This document shows, piece by piece, positions 1 through 7,176 of a stretch of 64,000 nt of DNA. The notes beneath the pieces are model-generated. The model was not told the origin of the DNA, made no database searches, and was given only the letters and a program-made list of their open reading frames with translations. The stretch's first letter is position 1. Each line of letters begins with the position of its first letter. The DNA is from Pseudomonas vranovensis DSM 16006 (GTDB taxonomy: Bacteria; Pseudomonadota; Gammaproteobacteria; Pseudomonadales; Pseudomonadaceae): positions 1 to 64,000 of the forward strand of contig NZ_AUED01000003.1 of NCBI RefSeq assembly GCF_000425805.1. Reading direction: 5' to 3'. The position numbers and the translations under genes are program-made.

Positions 1-1
1 G

Positions 2-178
2 GGGCGATTCACATTTAAGGCGCGTCTCAATGCTGTGAAGCTTTCGCATCAAACGCCATTACTGGATCGTTACAAGGTAGCAGAGACTGGCGTGCCTGAA
101 GCCGCTATTCCACCTGCCGGAGGTGCACTACGCGAACCTTATTCAGCGGAGCGAGATGGTCCTTTGCCTTGGGACTGA
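2..178 (+). CDS. C-terminal fragment of an unknown protein cut by the window edge
   Basis: An open frame enters from the left edge and runs 58 codons to a TGA at 176-178. The readable tail starts GRFTFKARLNAV and ends with PLPWD. The mixture of charged and proline residues looks like a genuine protein end, but I do not recognise the family. It precedes the small gene at 250 on the same strand and could share its transcript. Without the upstream part no function can be given. Confidence 0.4.
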   Translation, partial: GRFTFKARLNAVKLSHQTPLLDRYKVAETGVPEAAIPPAGGALREPYSAERDGPLPWD

Positions 179-249
179 TGTGACGCTCGTATCGGGGGTG
201 GCCAGTTGGTCAGGCGCCAACATGGTAAACTGAGCCATCTCAGCAATGG

Positions 250-675
250 ATGCCCAAGATGAAGACTCCCTCTGATCGTAAAGTCTTGTACATTATTTAT
301 AAATTGTACTACGAAGAATTCACGAATCACTCTGGTGAAAAGGATGTCCAGAACGGACGCAAGTCGAAAATATTCGTGCCAATTGATTGCAAGCTGATCG
401 CCAGGCAATTGAATGTAGATAACGACATCGTTTTCGGCAGGCTGTATTACCACATGGAAGAAAAGTACGGTTACGCCAGAGACAGTGGGAGTAGGGTCGC
501 CTTTTATACCAAGATAGCCGGCGAGGAAAACTGGTGTATCAACTTCCCGTTGATGGCTTCCGTATTAGCTGGTCTTGAGCAGGAGAACAGCAAATTCTTG
601 TGGGCTACGGTTATGTCTGGTGTGGCGCTGGCGGTTTCTATTGTCGTGCCGGTCGTAGGGTGGTTAAACGGATAA
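250..675 (+). CDS. Hypothetical protein with a C-terminal membrane anchor
   Basis: This 141-residue protein is not recognised. Residues about 1-100 are soluble and rich in Tyr, Lys and acidic residues. The stretch around residues 50-75 (LIARQLNVDNDIVFGRLYYH) could be a small winged-helix-like fold. Residues about 117-138 form one hydrophobic segment, so the protein is probably tail-anchored in the inner membrane. It belongs to the AT-richer accessory segment and has no obvious partner. The start is the first ATG of a MPKM sequence. A second ATG three codons later is possible. Confidence 0.6.
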   Translation: MPKMKTPSDRKVLYIIYKLYYEEFTNHSGEKDVQNGRKSKIFVPIDCKLIARQLNVDNDIVFGRLYYHMEEKYGYARDSGSRVAFYTKIAGEENWCINFPLMASVLAGLEQENSKFLWATVMSGVALAVSIVVPVVGWLNG

Positions 676-898
676 CCACTTGTGAGTCTGGCGGCAGAGA
701 GGGCGCGCTTTTCTGGGGCTGCTGCCCGAAACTCTTCTGCGGCACTTTGGTCGGGTGGAAATGCCTCCTCCAATCCGGGGAGGGGAATATGCATAGATAA
801 TGGACAACCGGCTAAATCCTGCCGGATGTGGGTCGGTGCTTAACGCCATTGGCTCTGGCATCTGGCCCGGCTAACCTTGATGATGAAATATGGCAGGC

Positions 899-923
899 AA
901 AGAAAGCCGCCCCGAAGGCGGCT
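899..923 (-). terminator. Rho-independent terminator of the 70-aa gene
   Basis: A 7-bp stem (905-911 with 917-923) closes on a 5-nt loop. On the minus strand it is followed by a T-rich tail (TTTCTTT). It overlaps the stop codon of the gene ending at 922. Confidence 0.6.
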
Positions 924-1134
924 ATGAGCGTAAGCATTCTATTGCTGAGGCCAAGACACTTGCATTGATGTCTAGTGCCTCCAATGTCGTCATCACGTTG
1001 TCGTGGACGCTGACTGACCCCCGTTGCCTGATCCAGGTACTTACCTCTTCCACCGCTGCCCTCAAGGCAATCTGGTTCATATGCAGCGCCTCAAGGGCGT
1101 TCGCTATTGCCGCGTCCCGATCTTCCATATCCAT
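922..1134 (-). CDS. Small hypothetical protein, 70 aa
   Basis: The protein is helical and acidic, beginning MDMEDRDAAIANALEALH, with no membrane segment and no recognised domain. Its composition (Ala, Glu, Leu with few prolines) and the terminator hairpin directly at its stop codon argue that it is a real gene rather than a shadow. It lies 85 bp downstream of the serine recombinase on the same strand, so the two may be cotranscribed if the hairpin between them is leaky. Function unknown. Confidence 0.5.
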   Translation of the reverse strand: MDMEDRDAAIANALEALHMNQIALRAAVEEVSTWIRQRGSVSVHDNVMTTLEALDINASVLASAIECLRS

Positions 1135-1182
1135 GATCCCATTGCCGATGGTGATTCCGCTGACGCAGAGTCAGATGCAACG

Positions 1183-1205
1183 AAGCCCCGCCGATGCTGG
1201 GGCTT
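1183..1205 (-). terminator. Possible terminator downstream of the serine recombinase
   Basis: A 7-bp stem (AAGCCCC with GGGGCTT) encloses a 9-nt loop just past the recombinase stop. The T tract is short on both strands, so termination may be weak. Confidence 0.4.
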
Positions 1206-1219
1206 TGGTAGCCCTTCCC

Positions 1220-1999
1220 TCACACCTGGGGTGCTTGTCCTGCCTTCTCCAGGGCATCCTTCTTATCTAACCAGGGCTGATAATCCGCCTCTGTGAGGTC
1301 AGGCCCATTACCGTTAAGGGAATGGTCAATCTTCTCATCGAGGATTGCGTATTCCCTCCGGAACGCTTCATGAGCCGCATCTAGCGCGTTCAACTGCCTC
1401 ACCTTCTGTACCGTCGTAGTACTGCACTTAAGTAGATCGGCTACCTTCCGAATGCTCTTCCCGTCAGCCAGCAACTCGGTAATCCGATTATGGAGGTCAA
1501 CGTTTGCTGGACGACCTTTGTACACACCTTCTGCCTTGCCCTTAGCGATGCCCTGGGCCTGACGCCTGCGACGGTCTTCATAGTCCTTACGAGCTACAAC
1601 AGCAAGTATGTCGAGCAACATTCCGTTCACTGCCGCGATCATTCCCTTGGTGAAATCGTCCATTCCCTCTGTGGGCTTCAAGGCCGCATGGCTGGTACTT
1701 AGGTCCAGCGACACTACAGTCACCTTCTTTGCCGCGATCTTCGCCTTCAGCAACGCCCAATCATCCTGACTGAGCCTGGAGAGTCGATCTACGCCTTCAA
1801 TCAGCAATACATCACCTTCGTGGCTATCGTCCAGCAGGCGGAACAGTTGAGGGCGTTCGAGCTTAGCGCCACTGGCGTTCTCGATATAGAAGGCGGCGAT
1901 CTTGTGCCCTTGCTCCGCAGCGAAGTCGATTAGCGACTGCTTTGCCCGTGTAGCGTCCTGTTCTGAAGTTGAAGCCCGAAGGTAAGTGCGGATGAACAT
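1220..1999 (-). CDS. Serine recombinase, resolvase/invertase family
   Basis: This 259-residue protein carries an N-terminal resolvase catalytic domain. Residues 1-20 contain YLRASTSEQ with the presumed nucleophile Ser, followed by a DVLLIEGVDRLSRL segment typical of the family (Arg near the active site). A long helix leads into a Hin-type helix-turn-helix around residues 170-200 (ITELLADGKSIRKVADLLKC). About 55 extra residues with charged helices lie beyond the HTH. Small serine recombinases invert or resolve DNA at short sites. Two 9-bp palindromes lie just upstream and may be its operator or crossover site. It is probably part of the mobile element. Confidence 0.92.
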   Translation of the reverse strand: MFIRTYLRASTSEQDATRAKQSLIDFAAEQGHKIAAFYIENASGAKLERPQLFRLLDDSHEGDVLLIEGVDRLSRLSQDDWALLKAKIAAKKVTVVSLDLSTSHAALKPTEGMDDFTKGMIAAVNGMLLDILAVVARKDYEDRRRRQAQGIAKGKAEGVYKGRPANVDLHNRITELLADGKSIRKVADLLKCSTTTVQKVRQLNALDAAHEAFRREYAILDEKIDHSLNGNGPDLTEADYQPWLDKKDALEKAGQAPQV

Positions 2000-2011
2000 T
2001 GTAGTTCCCTC

Positions 2012-2052
2012 TGTGTCACTTTGGATGTGTCACATAGTACTGTGTCACATAG
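2012..2052. promoter_or_regulatory. Tandem TGTGTCACA palindromes upstream of the serine recombinase
   Basis: TGTGTCACATAG occurs exactly twice (2026-2037 and 2041-2052), and a third partial copy, TGTGTCAC, sits at 2012-2019. Each full copy contains the 9-bp palindrome TGTG-T-CACA. Copy spacing is 14-15 bp. The array begins 12 bp upstream of the recombinase start codon, so it should overlap or abut its promoter. Either an autoregulatory operator or a recombination site fits. Confidence 0.5.
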
Positions 2053-2578
2053 GATAGGTAAAGCCATTTAATGACACGAACTCAAGGGCGTTCAAAGCGA
2101 GTTTTAACCCGGTTCGTCTGTAGTACCTCAAGTACACCCGTAATGACACGCGAAGAGCTGCCGGGGCTGTCTCAGTTGAGTCGTCTAAGGGGGGGCAAGA
2201 CTAGGCTCACATTTGAGCCGTCAATTACAGCGCCCCTCATGGGAAGGCTTCAGCAAATTTGCTGGCGCCTACAGTAGCTCCCGCATGGCAGCGGCTTACC
2301 CTACCGAGGGCGAATCAGACCTGCTGGGGCGAGAGTTCTACAGGGGAATAGAAAGAAGGCCGTGTGGCGACATCCGCTTAGTGCCGTCACCGTCAATGCC
2401 ACGTAAATAGGGCCTTGCTGGCTTGTGAGGGGCGTGTTTCCAGAAATGATGCTCGTGCGGCAATTAGTTCGATTTTAGTTCTGCGTTTAGTAACGGTGGC
2501 TTGGTCTGTAGGGGGGGTAGTGCAACTTGGCGCCGATTGGCCCTTTGAGCGTGCTGAGGTATGTCATAGCGAACAGGG
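2053..2578. other. Gap with no supported gene
   Basis: This 526-bp stretch lies between the recombinase promoter and the 3' end of the XRE gene. Short open frames exist on the plus strand, but they have unnatural composition and no convincing ribosome site. A 9-mer AATGACACG recurs near 2070 and 2141. I see no RNA gene. Confidence 0.5.
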
Positions 2579-2806
2579 TCAATCGTGGATGAGCGTCTCG
2601 ACGTCTACAACGAGGTCAGACGGTTTGCATCCGAGTGCAGAGGCTAGCTTAAAGATGATGTTGATGGTGGGCTGGTGAATGCCCCTCTCGATAAGACTGA
2701 CGTAATTGCGTTGCACATCGGCTTCCAGCGCCAGCTTCTCCTGCGTCAGTCCTGCCTGCTTCCGTCTTTCACGGAGAACCTTGCCGAATGCCAAGCCTGC
2801 GTCCAA
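2579..2806 (-). CDS. XRE-family transcriptional regulator
   Basis: This small (about 75 aa) single-domain Cro/C1-type regulator shows a helix-turn-helix at about residues 8-62 (RRKQAGLTQEKLALEADV, then NYVSLIERGIHQPTI), with the usual core Gln-Glu and Ser-Ile-Glu-Arg positions. The frame is open to a TTG at 2845, but a TTG at 2804-2806 has an AGGGGG ribosome site eight bases upstream and starts just before the domain, so I prefer it. A perfect 7-bp-arm palindrome at 2860-2877 lies upstream and is a likely operator for autoregulation. Similar proteins are element repressors or restriction-modification controllers. No methylase is visible here. Confidence 0.85.
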   Translation of the reverse strand: MDAGLAFGKVLRERRKQAGLTQEKLALEADVQRNYVSLIERGIHQPTINIIFKLASALGCKPSDLVVDVETLIHD

Positions 2807-2859
2807 ACCTTGCCCCCTCTGTATGAGGTTGCACTGTCGGTTCAAGGGTGGTCTGGGTC

Positions 2860-2877
2860 TTCACAGTATGCTGTGAA
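2860..2877. promoter_or_regulatory. Palindromic operator upstream of the XRE gene
   Basis: TTCACAG-TATG-CTGTGAA is a perfect inverted repeat with 7-bp arms and a 4-bp spacer. It stands 54 bp upstream of the preferred XRE start and about 200 bp upstream of the divergent small-gene pair. The arm length and spacing suit a dimeric Cro/C1-type repressor. Confidence 0.5.
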
Positions 2878-3024
2878 TTTTATCGCTGGCATGGCATTAT
2901 TGGTCTTGCCCGAGGCTACCACCCAGCCGGAGCCCCCCAGGTGTACCCTACATGGAGTCGTTGAATCTTCCGTGTTGTCTGGAAGGGGGAGCGTTTCAGT
3001 GAGTGTGTCATGCCGGTACGCCCT

Positions 3025-3048
3025 GTAAGTCAGTAAGGCAGTAAGTCA
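3025..3048. repeat. Three tandem 8-bp repeats (GTAAGTCA type)
   Basis: GTAAGTCA, GTAAGGCA and GTAAGTCA follow one another without a gap. They lie 31 bp upstream of the small gene starting at 3079, within its likely promoter. They may be operator half-sites. Confidence 0.5.
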
Positions 3049-3078
3049 AACTTGTTACTGATATACAGGAGCTTAACA

Positions 3079-3216
3079 ATGACCAAAATAGATTCAGCGA
3101 CCAGTATCGTCACCGGTCTTCAGCAAGATGAGGCATCCCCACTCGCAAAATCTTTCCGTGCAGAAAGGTCAGGAGAGACTAGCCGACTTTCTTTGGCAGA
3201 GGGGTATGCTCAGTGA
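3079..3216 (+). CDS. Very small hypothetical protein, 45 aa
   Basis: An ATG at 3079 is preceded by a good AGGAG ribosome site at 3067-3071. The frame ends in a TGA at 3214-3216 that overlaps the GTG start of the next gene (GTGA), a classic translational-coupling arrangement. The peptide starts MTKIDSATSIVTGLQQDE and is polar with no membrane segment. The ribosome site and the overlap are the reasons to call it; I recognise no family. Confidence 0.55.
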   Translation: MTKIDSATSIVTGLQQDEASPLAKSFRAERSGETSRLSLAEGYAQ

Positions 3217-3575
3217 AGCGGAAAAGCCGAGTAGTGAAAATTCCAAGGTATACATTCGAGGCTCTTGCTGCCTACACCGCGCTTGGCGAAGAAATGGTAG
3301 GGATTATGATTCTGCTATTGCTGCGAATGGATAGTGATCGTCGAGTCATGCTCGATATTAACTTGCTGCCTAGCTTTCTAACCATCAGGCGTGATCGGGT
3401 AGATTATTCAGTCTCGCTGGTCATCAAGAAGGGGTGGGTGCAATCAGTGGACCAGCAAGCGATGCGGGAAGGGTTTCTCATCGGGATCGTTCCTTCAGTC
3501 TTCGTTGACTCGGACTTTGAAACTCTTATCGCGTTCTTCAATCCTCTCTTGCCCAATACGTGTAAGCAGATATAA
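3213..3575 (+). CDS. Hypothetical protein coupled to the 45-aa gene
   Basis: This is a 120-residue protein with a GTG start inside the stop of the upstream gene. It begins MKRKSRVVKIPRYTFEAL and has a mixed, mostly hydrophobic core. A short IMILLLLRM stretch near residue 35 is probably a buried helix or strand rather than a membrane anchor. No family is recognised. The pair sits divergent from the XRE regulator and is a plausible target of it. Confidence 0.6.
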   Translation: MKRKSRVVKIPRYTFEALAAYTALGEEMVGIMILLLLRMDSDRRVMLDINLLPSFLTIRRDRVDYSVSLVIKKGWVQSVDQQAMREGFLIGIVPSVFVDSDFETLIAFFNPLLPNTCKQI

Positions 3576-3707
3576 ATGACCTATGAGCTTTGAGTAGCTC
3601 TCTCGTTAAACAGGGCAAGGATGCCCTTTCTGCGAGGTTTTATATGCGGCGGGAAAGATTTCGTGAATCACCTCGGGCTGATTAATTTAAATTTCAAGGA
3701 AATTATT

Positions 3708-4121
3708 ATGGCAAGGACCTTTCGTAACCCGGCAAACGGGCATACTGAGTCGATTAGTAGGGAGGCTAGTGGTTTGGTCGTTCTCTTCGGTCCCTTGTAT
3801 CTAGCCAGCAAGGGACTCTGGGGGCACTTCTTTCTATGGTTATTACTTGTTGGCGGGTTCTCGCTGGCAACCGGTGGTCCAGGGATAATTATCGCCTTGC
3901 CCATTGCAATTGTGGTCTACGCATGGAGCATAAACAGCATCATCGCGAACTCTTACCTGCGTAAAGGTTGGCAAGAGGTAGTGGTTGAGTCGGATCAGTC
4001 AACAGGCCAGCCAGTGGTGAGTGTAGGCGGTCAGAGAGAATGCCCGTTCTGTGCTGAGTTGATAAAGATGCAAGCAGTGAAATGCAAGCACTGTGGGTCA
4101 TTGGTGAAGCCGCTGCTCTAA
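3708..4121 (+). CDS. Membrane protein with a C-terminal zinc ribbon
   Basis: The protein has 137 residues from the ATG at 3708, which follows an AAGGA ribosome site. The frame is open further upstream, but that part looks non-coding. Two hydrophobic segments (about residues 22-45 and 50-75) form a membrane hairpin. The C-terminus carries CPFCAELIKMQAVKCKHCGS, a four-cysteine zinc ribbon of the kind often appended to small bacterial membrane proteins. The function of such proteins is not established. It lies alone after the coupled pair in the accessory segment. Confidence 0.75.
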   Translation: MARTFRNPANGHTESISREASGLVVLFGPLYLASKGLWGHFFLWLLLVGGFSLATGGPGIIIALPIAIVVYAWSINSIIANSYLRKGWQEVVVESDQSTGQPVVSVGGQRECPFCAELIKMQAVKCKHCGSLVKPLL

Positions 4122-4907
4122 GTGGAAGAGTCTGATTGCGGGTTGAGCTCACTTAAAGTTGGTGGTCGTGCGCCACTCCCCCTGTCCTGTTGAAACGATG
4201 CTGTGCCTGACGGCCATCCCGCTTTAGTGGGGCAGGAAAGCAAAGCTCTACGAGGGTCTTAGTCTTCTTGTAGAGGCTAACTTGTGACGAATCGTCTCGT
4301 CAGCATCCACTGATGGTTCGTTCAGACGATTCGTACTCAGCTAAGGGGGATGGTACTGCACACCTCCTTCCTCGCTCTGGGGAGTTGATATGCGCGTATC
4401 GCCTCTCAATGCTACGGCAAGGTTATGAGGGGAAGCGCTCTGGACGTGTATCAATTGTGGCTGAGGCCACAGCGTAAGTCGGCACAGCCAGAGCAAGAGC
4501 AAGAGCAAGAGCGGGAAGGGGCTTTGCTCGCCCTTTGTCCTTCCCTCTGGATAGAGTTTTATTCTTGCCTCACGGCAGGACCATAAGAGGGGGCAGAGGC
4601 AAGAAAGCCCCCTTAAGCGTTATTTGTAACCTTGCTGATACATGGTGGCGTAGTGTCACAATTGATTTCTCCATTTGAGGTTGCCTCAAGTTTCACATTG
4701 GTTGAGTGCTGGGGGTGATGCAACACGCTGTGCCTAGCTTGTATGGAGAGATTAGAACAGCTACTTTATTATTCAGTTGCAAGTTGGTATGAGGGAGAAG
4801 GGGTAGTTTCTACCTGCCTCTTGAACTCTTTTTTCCAAGTTTCCTCGATTGTGGGTGAGCCTGATCCTAATGATCAAGGGCGGTGGAAAAAATCTCTTAG
4901 AGAACTT
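4122..4907. other. Long gap with hairpins, no supported gene
   Basis: No reading frame with convincing composition and ribosome site was found in 786 bp. The region contains a 10-bp perfect inverted repeat (4288-4333), a GAGCAA hexamer run near 4491-4514, a GGGAAGG/CCTTCCC hairpin near 4516-4552, and a GGGGGC/GCCCCC stem (4589-4612). A 75-codon frame starting at 4743 has no ribosome site and overlaps the helicase gene, so I left it out. A structured non-coding RNA is possible. Confidence 0.4.
4288..4333. repeat. Perfect 10-bp inverted repeat
   Basis: CGAATCGTCT (4288-4297) pairs exactly with AGACGATTCG (4324-4333). The 26-nt loop holds a second small stem (CATC/GATG at 4304-4315). There is no T tract on either side, so it is not an ordinary terminator. 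Confidence 0.6.
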
Positions 4908-6404
4908 TTAAGGGAAAATTTCCAGTTTCTGACCTTCTTGTATTGCCTTAAGCTGCTTATGCGGTCGTAGCCAGCTCCTTACTGTTCTCGGTGTCTTGTC
5001 TACTTGATCGGCTATAAAGTCTTCATCGTATCCGCTCTTCCACAGCATAACTGCTTGCTGTTGACGGCTTTCTCTTTCGGTCTTGGCAGCTGTCTTCTCG
5101 ATTACCACTACCTCGGAGTAGGTATTGTCTATGATGCAGTCTTGAATTTTATCAAGAAGAAATTCCGCTACGCTCTGATCTTGGACGAAGAGCAGAATCT
5201 CTTCTTCATGGTCTCGTGATCGGAGAGCGGTTCTACAAACAGATTGCAAAGTCGATTCATAAAATCTCTCGTACTTTATCGCCTCTCTGATTTCCTTAGT
5301 GTCAATCGTGCAGCTTATTGAAAGGAGTTCCGCCAAGGTCGGAATGCTCCTGTTCTCGATAGGGGTTATGTTGCCATGCTGAAGGCAGATAGCAATGCTG
5401 TAATCAGCATAATCATTGACTCCTCGACTATCGATATTGATCGGTGTAATGTTGCTGTATTCATCTACGGGGAGTCTGCACCAAGCATGTGCAACTAGGA
5501 TGGCCCTCTCAGATCCAATTATGCGCAGAACGTCTTTTCTAAGCCAGGCGTCTAACAAGCAGTCCTCTTGGTACTCGTCATGTTCCTTTCCCCCTTTCAT
5601 CAGTGCAGTTCTCTTCGAGTAGTCTTTGTTTTCGAGGAATGGGTGAATTATTACCTTGTTTTGGTAGCCTTTAAAGTCAAGTTCTGCATTGGTCGGGGTT
5701 GTCGACCAGCCTGCCCCCCTCAAGATAACTCCAAGTAGAGATTTATCAATTTCCGCCCCCATGATTGTAACTGTCTCTGCTGCCTCAAATGCAGGAATAT
5801 AGTCTTTGATTCCGATTATTCGAACGTTTCGATTTTTCTTGGCATCCAGCTGGTCAACTTCAATGACGTATCTTTTGTCTAAAAGAGTCTTTAATACCTT
5901 TCGGGCGTCGTTCGACATCGTTGAATCTTGCTTTGTGGCCAGTTCTTCGATTAGTTGCTTAAAACAGTGCTTCGCCTTTATTCGCTTGCTTCCATGAGGA
6001 TGGTTTTCAACATATTGTTCTATCACGGCTCGGTAAGATATGTCTGTGAAGATTAGTGTCGTGCAGTCCCACGTTGTTGGTATTTCGTCAATATACACGT
6101 GCCAGCCTTGGAGTGTGCTTGGTTTAATCAGCCTAAGAGACTCGTGCGTGCATATTATGATCTGGTCGTTCTGGCGGAGCAGGCTTGTCTCCAAGTGTTG
6201 GGTTACAAAGCCTTCTACAGTGTTGCTGTCAATGGCATTAAATTTAATACCTAAGTTTCTCAGCCTGTCCTGCACTTCTGTGGAGAGAAGCTTGGTAGGG
6301 AATGCAATAACTGATCGCTGCGTACGGTTTTCATGAAGGTTGTTTATTAGCCAAGTTGTTTTTCCCGCGCCGGGCGGTGCTATTAAGGTGTTGATTAAGT
6401 TCAT
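4908..6404 (-). CDS. P-loop helicase-like protein with C-terminal HTH
   Basis: The 498-residue protein starts with a Walker A motif, APPGAGKTTW (residues 8-17), and has a DEAD-like Walker B, VYIDEIP, near residue 107. Between them lie helicase-type elements (IAFPTKLLSTEVQDRL, IICTHESL). The second half is diverged, with a late LFVQDQSVAEFLLDKI segment suited to the second RecA fold. The last about 50 residues contain a helix-turn-helix (DEDFIADQVDKTPRTVRSWL). It may be a DNA helicase acting at a specific site. It reads away from a dense repeat array at 6584-6810, suggesting a role in replication or excision of the element. No exact family is recognised. Confidence 0.75.
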   Translation of the reverse strand: MNLINTLIAPPGAGKTTWLINNLHENRTQRSVIAFPTKLLSTEVQDRLRNLGIKFNAIDSNTVEGFVTQHLETSLLRQNDQIIICTHESLRLIKPSTLQGWHVYIDEIPTTWDCTTLIFTDISYRAVIEQYVENHPHGSKRIKAKHCFKQLIEELATKQDSTMSNDARKVLKTLLDKRYVIEVDQLDAKKNRNVRIIGIKDYIPAFEAAETVTIMGAEIDKSLLGVILRGAGWSTTPTNAELDFKGYQNKVIIHPFLENKDYSKRTALMKGGKEHDEYQEDCLLDAWLRKDVLRIIGSERAILVAHAWCRLPVDEYSNITPINIDSRGVNDYADYSIAICLQHGNITPIENRSIPTLAELLSISCTIDTKEIREAIKYERFYESTLQSVCRTALRSRDHEEEILLFVQDQSVAEFLLDKIQDCIIDNTYSEVVVIEKTAAKTERESRQQQAVMLWKSGYDEDFIADQVDKTPRTVRSWLRPHKQLKAIQEGQKLEIFP

Positions 6405-6583
6405 TTTGCGGATTGGCGAGATGGTTTATGTTTGCGAAGAATTTCAGCTTCCTGGTGATCTGGTTTGCGCTGGAGTTGATGGCGATCATTCTTATCTCGG
6501 CTTGTCAGTGTGTCAATGGGCTAAGTGAGTTTTTCTGCGATGAGTGTTGCTCTGTTTATTCCGTCAGTTGGTCGATTAACTGA

Positions 6584-6639
6584 TCAATTACTCAATTACT
6601 CAATTACTCAATTACTCAATTACTTGGTTGCTCAATTAC
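6584..6639. repeat. Tandem 8-bp AT-rich repeats (TCAATTAC)
   Basis: Five perfect head-to-tail copies of TCAATTAC cover 6584-6623. A degenerate copy (6624-6631) and a sixth perfect copy (6632-6639) follow. The unit is AT-rich, as expected of a DNA unwinding element or iteron cluster. Confidence 0.85.
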
Positions 6640-6676
6640 TAACTTGCTTAACCAATCACTCACCCACGCACGTGAG

Positions 6677-6722
6677 CCATTGCTCAATGGACCAATTGCT
6701 CAATGGACCAATTGATCAATTG
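6677..6722. repeat. 16-bp direct repeat pair with nested palindromes
   Basis: GCTCAATGGACCAATT occurs twice in tandem (6682-6697 and 6698-6713). Overlapping palindromes are CCATTG-CT-CAATGG (6677-6690) and CAATTGATCAATTG (6709-6722). Confidence 0.85.
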
Positions 6723-6810
6723 AGCACCTACGTGATTGATGAAGCACCCAGGTGCGTACGTGCGTACGTACGCAAATGAGTAGACGTATAGACAACCAGC
6801 CACCTAGGTG

Positions 6811-7176
6811 CGGACCCATTCACCCGAAGGGTACGTATTCAGTGGTCTCTGTAAGCACTTAGACGGGGTACTGGGAACGAAGCATTCAGACAGCGATGTG
6901 GATCAGCTTGCGGGCTGCCATGCCCTCAGAGGGCTACGGTTACCGTAAATGCTGAAGATGACCGGTCCTCCTTTGTGTCCAGCAACCCGTTTGATGAGCG
7001 GACCCTGTACAGCAAGCATCACATAGGCGGTCGTTGAGCGTATGCCGAAGCTGTGAAGCCTCTCGCCGGTCTAATCGCCTTGAGAGGGCAGGGATGCATC
7101 CAGCATAAGGTTTTAGCCAACAGACCAAGCAATGAAGGATCACCCTCGTTTAATTCAAGGCTCTGGGCATCATTCG
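6811..7176. other. Gap between repeat array and integrase 3' end
   Basis: No gene is supported in 366 bp. It holds two adjacent palindromes: GCCCTC-A-GAGGGC (6922-6934) and TACGG-TTA-CCGTA (6935-6947). Neither has a T tract. They could be protein-binding sites. Confidence 0.4.

Larger units (their letters stand above)
6580..6810. other. Origin-like repeat region beside the helicase gene
   Basis: About 230 bp combine AT-rich 8-mers, a 16-mer pair and a chain of perfect palindromes, including GCGTACGTACGC (6762-6773) and CACCTAGGTG (6801-6810). A 170-bp spacer separates them from the helicase start at 6404. Tandem iterons plus an AT-rich array next to a helicase is the layout of many plasmid, phage-satellite and ICE replication origins. 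Integrase arm sites are the alternative. Assigned by architecture only. Confidence 0.45.

Noticed and set aside
2071..2678. Three plus-strand frames between the recombinase and the XRE gene
   Set aside because: Their composition is unlike protein, they have no good starts, and one runs antisense through the XRE gene.
4743..4970. A 75-codon plus-strand frame
   Set aside because: It has no ribosome site and overlaps the 3' end of the helicase gene on the other strand by about 60 bp.
6584..6639. A CRISPR array
   Set aside because: The repeats are 8 bp, directly abutting with no spacers, and there are no cas genes.
6525..6779. An 84-codon frame through the repeat array
   Set aside because: It is simply a translation of the 8-mer and 16-mer repeats, with no ribosome site.
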